64,000 nt of DNA. Source: Hymenopus coronatus (lineage: Eukaryota > Arthropoda > Insecta > Mantodea > Hymenopodidae). The stretch is from positions 16,609,001-16,673,000 of the forward strand of contig CM060880.1 of NCBI GenBank assembly GCA_030762935.1, read 5' to 3'. The position numbers were made by a program, and so were the translations under genes. The notes under the pieces are model-generated. The model did no database searches, had not been told where the DNA came from, and saw only the letters and a list, made by a program, of their open reading frames with translations. Positions 23,401 to 32,702 of this stretch are shown here, one piece after another (positions within the stretch are counted from its first letter, which is position 1; each line of letters opens with the position of its first letter).

Positions 23401-26400
23401 ATCCCATAGCAACCCCATTTTGAAACATTTGACTTTCAGTTTGGCCTAGTGTATTCCCTTATTTCCCTTCTACTTATAAGGAACTAAGTAATCTATTTTA
23501 TGCGATTAGCATAAAGTAGAAGAATAAGCCTACTAACAAGGATTTGTTATGAAATGTGGAGAAAGTCATGTGAAGGGAACACATCAGGTTTTTTTACGAG
23601 TGTGCCAACTTAACTGCAAGCAGTTAGGTCAAAGATTCAGTAACAGGGATATAAGAATAATTTAGAAGAAGAGTTCGTTAGGTGTACCACTGCACATAAT
23701 CAAAATTGTGTACATATATCAATATTGCCTACTATCTTGAGTTGCAGAACATATTAGAAATGTGATATTCTGTTTGTTTTTTAAGTTGCCCTCCGTGGTG
23801 TAATGGTTATCCTGCTGACTTTATATACACAAGGTCGCGGGTTCAAACCCGGCGGAGGACGATGGATTTTTTCGGGTGTAAAAATCCTTAGCATGGTTTC
23901 CTTCGGAAGAGAAGTAAAGCTGTGGGTCCCGTGTCGTAGATTTACGGAATGTAAAAGAACCTCAAGCCTGATAAGAGAGGCCTCTGAGCAAAATTAAGCG
24001 GTCTTTCATGCCCAATTTAGAAGGGACGCTGAGAACCACAGCAGTTAAAGAGCGTCCATAAATAACACGCCATTTATATTTATATATTTGTTTGTTTTCT
24101 AGGATTGAATTCCTGATTATTCCTGCAGCTGCTCTGGCTTTGTTGATCAACCATGATTTTACAATTCTTGAGGTAAGTTCTGAATCTCTATTCTGCTCAC
24201 TTTTTCTCTTCCAGTAACATTTTAAATGCTTTTTGTAGACATAGTTAAATAGAAATTAAATCAAGTTGAGGGAGTCAGCAAATTTGTTTTAAATCTGAAG
24301 GTATAAGGATACATTTAAGTTTTATTTTCTCTACTTCGTATATATAGATTAATTATTGCATACCAGCCAAAAATTTGATACTGAGATTTATGAAAATACA
24401 AGATTTAGAATCCTCAGAAAAAAAAAATTATAAAAAGCCCTCTATATGTGTAATGTGCATGCATTAGTGAGGGGGGGGGGGAGAAAAAGAACAGCATAAC
24501 ACAAAAACAAAAAGTTAGTTAAATACCAAACTTGATTTTAAGTTCAGCATCTTCTAAGGATATTCAAGGAAACTCCCCACCCCAATGTACCTTTTACATA
24601 GAAATTTGTGATTTTCTCAAAAAAGGCTCTAATGATTTTGATTAAAATACCATATATTAAAGATATTTACACGACAAAATGTATGTCTTGAGTTTCCTTG
24701 GAATAGCCTCTGAGGTCCTGGGAGAGGCAAAACTTACCACACAAAAAATGTACATCTTGTCAAAATGCACAATTTATGTCCTATACATTTTTGACGTGGA
24801 GCAAACTATTTTTGAGATATTCCCGTTTATCAATTTCAATTTTCTAATACTTATACTTTTCTCAAATGGACAGTTGTTCACTTTTCTTCACTCTAATCAA
24901 GCAAAGAGGACAGAATTTCTATACCATCACATAGCAACCTGGTTTAAAAAATTTGACTCACTATGGTTATTGTATTTCCACATTACCCTTGTACAAGGAA
25001 ATAATATGCAATAAAACCATTGCACTAATGTTTATCTTTAAAAGTGTGTCAGAGATAGAAGAATAAGCTTTGTAGGAGTAGTTGTTGCCACATAGGTAGA
25101 GAAAGTTATATGAATATAGCACACCAGATTTTTTAAAATGGCAGTAAAGCAATGTATTTATCTGGTAATCTGCTATTTGTTGATCTGCAACCAAAATTGT
25201 TAATAACTTTTCAAATATTTCAATGGGGTATAAAGCAAAAAGGTTATATATTGATGTCGTACATTCATTTGATATTCTCAGCCCACTCTTGATCCCGTTT
25301 CATTTTAATTGAAATGAGTGTTTACAAAGTAGTTTCAATACATGTTTTATGTGACCAGAGGGAGGCTGAAATGAAACAGTTCCATGTCAGTGGTTTTAAA
25401 GCTGGTTCACAAGAACAGGGCTCAAATCGATGGATTTTTTTCGGGTGTAAAAATCCTTAGTATGGCTTCCTTTGGAAGGGAAGTAAGGCCATTGGTCCTG
25501 TGTTTTAGATTTACTATATGTAAAGGAACCTCAAGCCTGATAGATAAGCCTCTGAGCAAAATTAAGCAGTCTTTCACGCCCATTATAGAATGGGATGATG
25601 CTGAGAACCACAGTAGTTCAAGAGCATCCATAAATAAAACTCCATTTCATTTTTAACAAGAATGGGAATGATTTGTTCTTATTTTCCTGGTCAATTTTGC
25701 ACACTGTGACATCACTTCTTTTTAACTGACCAATATTTTTTTATCTATTTGCAATTCAGCCAACATAATGCAGGTTAGCCAAATTTGTAATTCAAAAGAA
25801 TTGCAACTAAAGTGAGCTCTGGTGGCTGTTTCATGTCATAGCTGCTTAGAATAATATCTACAGCAGAGAGTCTAATATGCGCAACATGCATCTAATATGC
25901 TGCACCCAGGAATAAGAACGAGAAAGTTAAAACTTGGCCAAGGCTTGCCTCCCAGGGCCAGGGAATGCTCCCATTGAAATACATGTTTTCAACTTTGTTC
26001 TCATTCTGGTTACTGTTACTCAGCCTTTACTGGCATGTAAAAGAACTCCAGAACAAAATTCTGGCACACTTGTGACGCTGATATCCTGGCAATAGACAGC
26101 GTCATTAACAACAAATATTAGATTGATTATAATAGAATTTGAATAGTGTTCAAAACCCATTCTTATTACATTTGGCAACAAAGGTGCTGAACACTTATGA
26201 TACTTGAAAAAGATATGTTAATTGGGGAAGGAAATACTCCAGGTCTAAGTTTGGATGTACTGGGCATTTGACATTTATGAGATTGAGGAAAATCTGGCAA
26301 AGAAAGCTCTGTCAGAGGACGATCAAGGGAGGATTTGAATTGTAGACCATCTAGTCATTACTATGGTTTATTTTGAAATTCTGTACTCTTTATATCATGA

Positions 26401-29400
26401 TATAAGAAACAAAAGAATGGTGACTGATTTCTTCAAAAAATGGATGATAAAATGTTTTTAAAATTTAAAGGAAAACAATGATTATCTCAGATTTGGGTAC
26501 ACCAAAATATTTTGTTAAAACAAGTTTGAAATGTAGGTACTAATTTAAGGCTGTTCACAAAACTTGAGAACTGGGACCAAAAGGGAAACAAGAACAGGAG
26601 ACAAAATAGCACACAAAATTTTGTTTCACAATGGCCCAGTAAGGAGAACTGAATACACATTGATGACAATGTCAGTAACAAATTGGAAGGGAAAGTGTTG
26701 CAATCCACCCAAAAATTCAATGTTGAATTTTGATGGAAATATGTTTTAAGGTTTCCAGAATGCAAAAAATAAAAATTAGAAAAAGGGCCTGTGTCTGTGA
26801 TAAAAGGTTGGTTAAATACTCAATACTCGGTATTCAAATTTAGCTCTTTCAAGGTTGCAACACAAAGATGTTCAGGAAAATACCCCCATCCAAAACTACC
26901 CTTTACTTGGAATATTTTTTGTAGATTTTGATTTTCTTAAATATGGCTTTAATGATTTTGGTTAAAATGTCATACGTTTAAGATTTTCATCACAAATGAA
27001 ATGAATATCTTGAACTTTCTGGGAATAGCCTTTGAAGTCCTCATCATTCCGAATGACTTTTGCATAACTGGTAAACAGTAAGAGAGAAACCAAATCTTAC
27101 TATTCAAAAAATGTAGATCTTGTTATTGGTTGCATTTTGGAATACTTAATACTTTTCTCTCTTGGCCATGAAAAGTTGGAGGAATTTCAAAGCCATCACG
27201 TAGTAACCAGCTCTTAAAAGGTTTGGGTATCGCTTAAACCATATTAAATTCCTTTAATCCTGTTGCACTTGTGAGATAAATTGCAACAAGACAAATTTTG
27301 CAAATGTTTATATTTAGTAAACTAGATAGATGAATAAGCATTTGTAAGAATAGTTAAAAAAAAAAAAAAGAGTGAATCGAGAAAGTCATATGAGTGGAGC
27401 ATATCCAATTTTTTTTTGTGACAAAAGATAGTTTTTGCATATAAACAAAACTACAGATGATGCTTTTGCAGATAAACCAATGCTTATGGGACCCGAGGGA
27501 GCCAAGAAGTGTGGTTAGGATGTACATTTGATATAAAATTACTTCCAGCTTACAGCTGGAGAGAACTGTATTTTCTGTCCATCTTTACTTCACTGGTGAT
27601 GTAAACAAATCTTGCTGAATGCATGTGCACACACCACATGGTGCTAAGCTCGTTCGTCCTCCATACAATTGTAAAATCGTGTACCTATGTGTGGCAGGAA
27701 AAGAGATAGCTACCTACTTTCACGTTCACACTTAGATAATGATCAATTCTGTTAAATACATAATAAATTAAACAACAAAATAGGTAAATGAGTCGTTATA
27801 TATTCAGTACGAAATGTAAAACTCTCCTGTATAATTATAAAATGCAGATATCTTGTTTTGAAAGTTTGCTGATGTATTGCGTATGTGCACACTCCAACAA
27901 TTTTTTTGCGAATGGACAACCATACACTACACATTTTTTTAATATAATGCCACAGTGCAGTGACTTATCAGAAGAGCTAATCTGAAGATGGAACTGGTCC
28001 CACTCCTTAACGGTACAAGTCATTTGCTGTAGTTGCAATCGAACTGTCTGAATCATCGCAGAGATTGGTAATTAGTGGGCCAATGACAATGTCCACCATT
28101 CTCTCCAAATCTTACTTTGATCTTCCCGAACAATGTGTCACATATTCACTGCAATTTTTAGCAGTAACTTGTAAAGCTGCAGGCACAAGATGTTGCACCT
28201 CAGCTAATTTAAAAGTTTTGTACACTTTTTGCTGATTTTGGAAACACCAGTAAATTCTACCGTTAAGCTAAGAACATTTTAATGAAAAGGTAAGGTACTT
28301 TTTACAAAACTTATTACATGTACACTAGGAATAATTCTTTCCTTGCTTATGTTTCACTACACTGGTATTATATGTTCCTACTATTACTTGCTAACTAGAT
28401 GCTGCTGTTGGAAACAATCTGCATAACAGTTATACATTGTTACAGAAAGAAATAATATGATTAAATGATTAGTAAATTTTGTTCCTTAATCATTCATACT
28501 ATTTTGTTTATATAACATTGCATAGTGTAATACAATATTTCTGTACTCACTTGGCAATTTAAGAGGAAATATTTTGTGTTGTAGAAAAGCAGTAAAACAA
28601 TCAGCAACCAATCATAGCCATTGCAACGTGTTTTTGTTTACATTACCGGTGAAGTAAGGCAGGACGGAGAATAGACACACTTTCATGTCATAGTTGCTGA
28701 ATAATTTCAGCAGTGAATACTTAATACACACAATATGGATTTAATATGCCTTGACCAGGAATGCAAAAGTTAAAATTTGGAACTTTGTGTTAATAATGTG
28801 AACTAGCATGTAAAGTTTGGTTTCTGTATGTTTGTGCAGGTTTTGTGGACATTCAGTATTTACTTGGAGTCTGTGGCCATCCTGCCCCAGTTATTTCTTG
28901 TTTCCAAGACAGGAGAAGCTGAAAGTATCACCTCACACTACCTGTTTGCTCTTGGGTCATATCGTGCGCTCTATCTCCTCAACTGGATCTACCGTTATTA
29001 CTTTGAAGATCACTATGACCTCATAGCCATTGTTGCTGGAGTGGTACAAACTGTGTTGTACTGTGACTTCTTTTATTTGTATATCACTAAAGGTAAGGCA
29101 TTTCATATTTTATTGTGGGAGAATTTGCAAAACTGTTTTACAGTAAAAAGTACATTGTACCAGATGGTTACAATTACACACTTTCAGGGTCACTTAGAAT
29201 GGAAGCCTTTGAGTGAGTGACCATTATATTTGGTAGGTATATTAATAAGAGAATGCAGAAGTGATTCACAAGAAAAAGATTAGTTATAATTTTTACTTGC
29301 AGGCCAAAATGCCACTGTGGAGGCAATAAACACCACCTAAAATTGGTGAGAAATTACCATATGATTGACATTCCTGCTGTCACATGGCTGCCTCTGTATG

Positions 29401-32400
29401 CTGTTGCCATATATACTCACTGTCCTTCTGCAATGCCACATGTTCCACTGCTTCCTTTAAGTAGTAAAGCAGTGATTCTTATATGTTGAACTACTTTTCC
29501 CCATTTTTCACTAGTTATCTCATCTATTCCTTTCAACATTGGGTCATATACTTCACTAAACATAAGTTTTATTATTTCTAATAACGTAACCTCAACTCGT
29601 TTATCACGGCTGTAAGACATTTATAAATCATTGTCACTCCAGGTAGTTCCAGGATGAGAACAAGAGCAATGTACAAAATCACTGTGTATAACACAACCAA
29701 ACTTCTCACAGAATGAAGTCAACCAGATTGCAAACAATCAGATCAGTTTTGCATGAGAACGCGCATGTAAATTTCCACTGAACCTGTAGGTGTTGCAACA
29801 CTGGCGATATGATGTCTCTGTCTGTTATGTATTCTTACACTATGATTGATCTGCAACCTGCCAAGCCCCTGCCAGCAGCCAATACACCCCTAAAGTGTCA
29901 ATTACAAGGAAGTTTTTCGTCGATCATAGTTAAAGATGGTACAGTAAAATCTATAAGTTCAGTGCTTTAGTTGGGGGTACATGGGGGACAGCATGCCTCC
30001 ACTCTATGCAGGATACAGAAATCAAAGAAACGCAGGTTAATTACAATATATCATGAACAAATTTTGAGCACGATTACAACAAAGCATAAGATGCCTTCTG
30101 CCACTTGAAATGTGTAATTTTAAAAAAATGAAGGCATTCCAATAAATTATACTGTTTAAGCCATATACTGTCTTATTTATTAATTTTAAAGATAAATGCT
30201 CCATGTTACAGCAGGATGCTGAAACTCATCAGTACCAAATTCAGATCCCTATATAGTTGACATAAATTTATTACAGTTTATTCTGGGCCACTCTGATTAA
30301 AAATTAATCACATCAATAAAACTGTTTCCTATGAAATTTATTTGAAAGCTCAGTATAAAGGTATCCTATTTGTCACTCATTTCCAGTTTTCAGTGATATG
30401 CCATTAATTCTATTTTTGATTATGTCTGATAAAATTAAGCTCAAACAAAAATTCTTATATGCTTTATTAATAAATATATTTCTATCCAATATATATCTAT
30501 TTTCTGAAGTAAAGGATTGGTCTGGTTTATTCTCTTTGTGGCCTTCAAAAAATCTGTTAACATACTTCAGATTTGGTTGAAAATGTGTAGGCAAAATTTA
30601 TGGTAGCTTATTTGAAAACCTCATCAGTGTTTTATTTTTCATGATAGTGTTGGCAGTGGTGGTGATGACCTACTATGATCTCATTGTTTTTGTCATTAAG
30701 TGAATGAACCTGATGTTTAATACTATGCTTATTTTTGATAATCTTATACTTTACTTCATACTTGCCAACCTTCTGAAACTGAAACACATGAAACCTCTTC
30801 TCATCCAGCAGAGTAAATAATTATATAATGGCATGAAATTTAGAGTATGTAACATGCAAATAAGTGTACAACTGTAAATATGTGTACCTTGTACAACTGG
30901 TAAAACACGACGATGTTACTCTTGGGTGGGTGCCAGGTCACAAGGGAATTTTAGGCAAGAAAAGGCTCTGCAGAATCATTCACTGGTCCTGAACCAGTTT
31001 TTGGCATCCCTATAAATTCTGTTTGAAAAACCATTGATAAGTGGATTAAATATTACCACCAACAAAAACAGGTGTAAACAGAAGGATGCAAGCACAGTAA
31101 GAGAATGATGAGTAGGGCATCTTTCTTGTTAACTGAAGACACACTTAAGCTCAACAGATCCAAAATAAACCTGATAACAAGGTTATTGACAGGACATTGT
31201 AGATTAAGGAAACATCTACGTACAATGGAAATCTTCAGTAGGTTTTGCAATATAGAGGAAGAAACAGCCTCTCATATAATCTTCAAATGCGAAGCTCTGT
31301 GTAGGAAAAGATATGTATTACTGGGCTTAATAAACCCAGAAGATCTTCCTAAAGAAAATTTAGCTGATAACCTACTGTCTCTCATTGGAGATAGAGGGCT
31401 ATTTAACTAAAGCTATAAAGAAAGGAGATATTACAATAAACTTGTAGGTTTCAGTGTTAAGGGCAAATAACCCAACTCCTTTATGAAGCATTAAGTCAAG
31501 TCATACCCATGGTGTAAACCTGGACCACTATGAATCAGCCCAAAAAGAAAAATGTCATCAATTGCCATGAAGTTATAAAATGCCTCCATTCCTATAAATT
31601 TTCAAACAAACTGTAACAATTGGCAGGTATGTTCCTTTAAAGTATTTTAACACGTTTATATGTACAAACTGGGATTTTTTTTTTTTTATTAGCCTTCACT
31701 TTATACACCAGAACTTACTGGGACATATTTCTGAGATTTTTGTTTGTCATCAGCCTAGATTCACTGCCATGTTTCTTCCTGTGACAGATAGATGGAATTT
31801 TGTGACTGGACGTATTGTGCAATGAGACCGTTTCACATGGAACTTTAGAGTTTAATAAAATGTGTATATTTTTATGGATGAATAACTTTCAGCTGATGTT
31901 CTGTGGACCAAAAATGCTCTGCAACTGCTCATTTAATGGTTTGTTTATATTTCATATTCCTTAAACTGAGAAATCAACAGTTGCACAGCATTTTTGTCCA
32001 CAGAATTTAATCTGAAAGAGAAACCTAAACTTTTAAAGGCCCTTAGAAACCAGTAGAACTCTCCATTTGGAAAAAGTTATTCGTTCATAAAAATATACAC
32101 AATTTATTTAACTTTGAAGTACCATGTAAAAGGATCTAATTGCACAGTACAACCAGCCAAAAAAAGCCATCTATCAGTCACAGGAAGAAGTACAGCAGTT
32201 GATCCAGGCTGATGAGACAACAGTCTCCGAAACATGTCCTGATAAGTTCTGGTGTATAAAGTGAAGGTAGAGTAATAAAAAATTCCAGTTTATAAATGTC
32301 AAAAAATGTCACTGTTTTTCCCAAATAAGATTTATATATTTCAACACATTTTATTATTAATATTTTATTTGAGAGTAAATAATTCAACTCCTGTTGCAGT

Positions 32401-32434
32401 GCTTAAAGGGAAGAAACTACAACTGCCAGCTTAA
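14323..32434 (+). CDS. KdelR: KDEL receptor (ER lumen protein-retaining receptor), complete five-exon gene
   Basis: Seven-helix Golgi/ER membrane receptor that binds C-terminal KDEL-type signals of escaped ER chaperones and returns them by COPI retrograde transport. Joining 14323-14413, 14728-14917, 24103-24172, 28840-29092 and 32400-32434 gives 639 nt, 212 aa plus stop, the usual family length. Family landmarks are seen in order: [16 protein letters not shown] and [13 protein letters not shown] (exon 1), [16 protein letters not shown] and [14 protein letters not shown] (exon 2), INHDFT (exon 3), [34 protein letters not shown] and DLIAIVAG (exon 4), and the KGKKLQLPA tail (exon 5). The start ATG is the one giving the conserved N terminus. 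All introns are GT-AG: 314, 9185, 4667 and 3307 bp. Introns 2-4 are full of repeats. A UPR element lies just upstream. No frameshift or missing residue is seen, so the gene looks functional. Identity is by recognition of the family; no search was run. Confidence 0.97.
14728..14917 (+). CDS. KdelR: KDEL receptor coding exon 2
   Basis: The acceptor is TTGGTTACAG and the donor TTTCAG|GTAAGTAAG. With one base carried from exon 1 it reads [20 protein letters not shown] through [13 protein letters not shown] and leaves two bases for the next exon, which complete an Arg codon. Confidence 0.95.
14918..19285. other. First part of KDEL receptor intron 2, unassigned
   Basis: AT-rich. 16440-16500 shares an ACAATTCAGCCAACATGACA block with 25750-25800 (GCAATTCAGCCAACATAATG), so at least one more dispersed repeat is present. 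17200-17950 is somewhat richer in GC, with several short frames and no recognisable protein. Confidence 0.45.
19290..19850 (+). repeat. Rep-1 copy, right third missing (KDEL receptor intron 2)
   Basis: Starts with ATGTATGTACATAGTAGGTA and AGAAAAGGTATTGTATATTA and runs to AATAAGCTTTTGTTAAACAG. An inverted piece of the same repeat follows directly. Confidence 0.85.
19850..20010 (-). repeat. Inverted Rep-1 left-end piece
   Basis: GCCTTTTTCTAAAAATG, GTGAAATCTCGGTATCAGAT and GCAATACCTGCTCTATAC are the complement of the Rep-1 left end (compare 19310-19420). With the preceding copy it forms an inverted pair about 430 bp apart. Confidence 0.75.
20060..20706. other. Intron 2 spacer before the minisatellite
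   Basis: AT-rich; nothing recognised. Confidence 0.4.
20707..22150. repeat. ~41-bp minisatellite in KDEL receptor intron 2
   Basis: Roughly 30-35 tandem units containing TGATATCTCCAGAAACAATC, CTCTATCATTTGGTGAAGCC. Units vary at a few places (GAAGCCC/GTAGCTC/GTAACC; CTCTATC/CTGTATC), and some are shortened (TCATTAGTG instead of TCATTTGGTG), giving higher-order patterns. After the last forward unit the sequence turns into reverse-complement unit pieces (22151-22176) next to the 87-bp inverted repeat. No spacers or conserved short repeats, so not a CRISPR. Confidence 0.97.
22177..22448. repeat. Perfect 87-bp inverted repeat beside the minisatellite
   Basis: Arms 22204-22290 and 22362-22448 are exact reverse complements over 87 bp with a 71-bp spacer. 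The whole is flanked by a 15-bp direct repeat AATAGAGGATTGTTT (22162-22176 and 22446-22460), either a target duplication or leftovers of reverse-oriented minisatellite units. The arms carry GGGCGAAACGTCGG; on the - strand of the left arm it is preceded by CCCTGAGGA, a hammerhead-like core. Arms are GC-richer than the intron. Probably a fold-back derived from a PLE terminus. Confidence 0.9.
22735..23605 (+). repeat. Rep-1 copy, full length (intron 2)
   Basis: From CTATGTACAAAATGTATAGA to GAGAAAGTCATGTGAAGGGA, with all blocks. Contains TATATATATATAT followed by a T run (23242-23273) as an added microsatellite. Confidence 0.9.
23788..24076 (+). mobile_element. SINE-C (tRNA-derived), near-intact, abutting exon 3
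   Basis: The 73-nt head (23788-23860) keeps a tRNA shape: acceptor arms GCCCTCC/GGAGGAC with one mismatch, A box TGGTGTAATGG, B box GGTTCAAACCC. The body has GATGGATTTTTTCGGGTG, AAAATCCTTAGCATGG, CATGTAAAAGAACC-like and CTGAGCAAAATTAAGCGGTC blocks and ends near AAATAACACGCCATTT. It is the best preserved of five copies here. It lies in the sense strand of KDEL receptor intron 2, about 25 nt before exon 3. Confidence 0.9.
24103..24172 (+). CDS. KdelR: KDEL receptor coding exon 3
   Basis: This short 70-bp exon has acceptor TTTGTTTTCTAG and donor CTTGAG|GTAAGT. It reads (R)[20 protein letters not shown] and ILE. A tRNA-derived SINE ends only about 25 nt before it, so the pyrimidine tract is squeezed between SINE and exon. 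Confidence 0.95.
24340..25135 (+). repeat. Rep-1 copy (intron 3)
   Basis: From CTACTTCGTATATATAGATT through AATTTTGATAC-like, CTCCCCACCCCAATGTACC and TAGCCTCTGAGGTCC to GTAGAGAAAGTTATATGAAT. Some internal loss after the TAGCCTCTGAGG block. Confidence 0.88.
25421..25652 (+). mobile_element. SINE-C copy, head mostly lost
   Basis: Starts near CTCAAATCGATGGATTTTTT and runs to CCATAAATAAAACTCCATTT. The tRNA-like promoter half is missing or decayed. In KDEL receptor intron 3. Confidence 0.85.
25825..25950 (+). repeat. Dispersed repeat, copy 1
   Basis: TTTCATGTCATAGCTGCT ... TCTAATATGC ... CCAGGAAT is shared, with differences, with 28679-28770 in the same intron. Nearby sequence (ACGAGAAAGTTAAAACTTGG and TTTTCAACTTTGTTCTCATT) is also partly self-complementary. 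Family unknown. Confidence 0.5.
26020..26115 (+). repeat. SINE-like 3' tail family, copy 1
   Basis: ACTGGCATGTAAAAGAACTC ... ATATCCTGGCAATAGACAGC, GTCATTAACAACAAAT is shared with 34050-34160. The CATGTAAAAGAACTC box is similar to that in SINE-C, suggesting a SINE body without a recognised head. Confidence 0.55.
26680..27420 (+). repeat. Rep-1 copy (intron 3)
   Basis: From GAAAGTGTTGCAATCCACCC to GAGAAAGTCATATGAGTGGA. The AACTCAAAAACG block and the TTTTTTGTGGAGTTGA block are missing. Confidence 0.85.
27568..28678. repeat. Element bounded by ~42-bp inverted repeats (intron 3)
   Basis: The left end 27568-27609 (CTTCACTGGTGATGTAAACA) is complementary with several mismatches to 28633-28678 (TGTTTACATTACCGGTGAAG). 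The 1.1 kb between has no recognisable transposase. The outer flank of the right end (28679-28760) is related to 25825-25950. Could be a non-autonomous DNA transposon or two opposed copies of a repeat. Confidence 0.5.
28650..28770 (+). repeat. Dispersed repeat, copy 2
   Basis: TTTCATGTCATAGTTGCTGA ... TTTAATATGCCTTGACCAGG matches the copy at 25825-25950. It ends about 70 bp before KDEL receptor exon 4. Confidence 0.5.
28840..29092 (+). CDS. KdelR: KDEL receptor coding exon 4
   Basis: The largest exon, 253 bp, has acceptor TTTGTGCAG and donor ACTAAAG|GTAAGG. It reads [19 protein letters not shown] through [20 protein letters not shown] and LYITK, covering the later membrane helices and the most conserved half of the family. 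Confidence 0.96.
29093..30900. other. KDEL receptor intron 4, first part
   Basis: No gene seen. 29640-29960 includes a GATGAGAACAAGAGC-like stretch similar to dispersed pieces near 26.6 kb, and may be another repeat. Confidence 0.4.
30905..31410 (+). pseudogene. LINE fragment: RNase H tail in KDEL receptor intron 4
   Basis: [13 protein letters not shown] near 30912-30955 is an RNase H motif. After a frameshift the frame continues with [40 protein letters not shown] and ends [16 protein letters not shown] at 31410. It has the same domain order as the fragment at 4.4-5.0 kb and is less decayed. It lies in the sense strand of the host intron. Confidence 0.75.
31664..32292. repeat. Inverted repeat (fold-back) in KDEL receptor intron 4
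   Basis: Arms about 31664-31795 and 32167-32292, clearly complementary with scattered differences, spaced by about 370 bp. They include TTCACTTTATACACCAGAAC and its complement. The right arm contains GGCTGATGA...CCGAAACATGTCC, a hammerhead-like core. The element ends about 108 bp before exon 5. Confidence 0.85.
32400..32434 (+). CDS. KdelR: KDEL receptor coding exon 5 and stop
   Basis: The acceptor is CTGTTGCAG. With the single base carried over it reads [11 protein letters not shown] and then TAA at 32432-32434. It encodes the cytoplasmic tail, whose lysines take part in COPI sorting in known family members. It is far too short for an ORF caller and was found by extending exon 4 with the expected tail. 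Confidence 0.94.
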
Positions 32435-32696
32435 AGATGGGGTGTGAGACGTGCATGTGCGAGAGAGACACTTCAGTGAACTTGTAGCAGCTGGAGCATT
32501 CCAGCTTGTGTGTATATGCGTGTACATGTGTGTGTGCGGTTGAACTGCGCCAGAACCCAAAGCCAGCTAGGCACACAAAGCAGTTCACAATTTGGGGATG
32601 CATAAAAATTATGTTAAATTTGAGAGAGGAGTTCAGTCCAACAACGTACGTAAAATTAATTTATAAGCAAACATCATTGTAAACATACATGCATAA

Positions 32697-32702
32697 AATA
32701 AA
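32697..32702 (+). terminator. Candidate poly(A) signal of the KDEL receptor
   Basis: A canonical AATAAA lies 263 nt after the stop codon within AAAATAAATAA. In AT-rich DNA such hexamers are common, and other candidates occur further downstream, so this is only the nearest good one. Confidence 0.35.

Noticed and set aside
23788..23860. Functional tRNA gene
   Set aside because: It is followed by a SINE body that recurs in four other places, and the anticodon arm is not tRNA-like.
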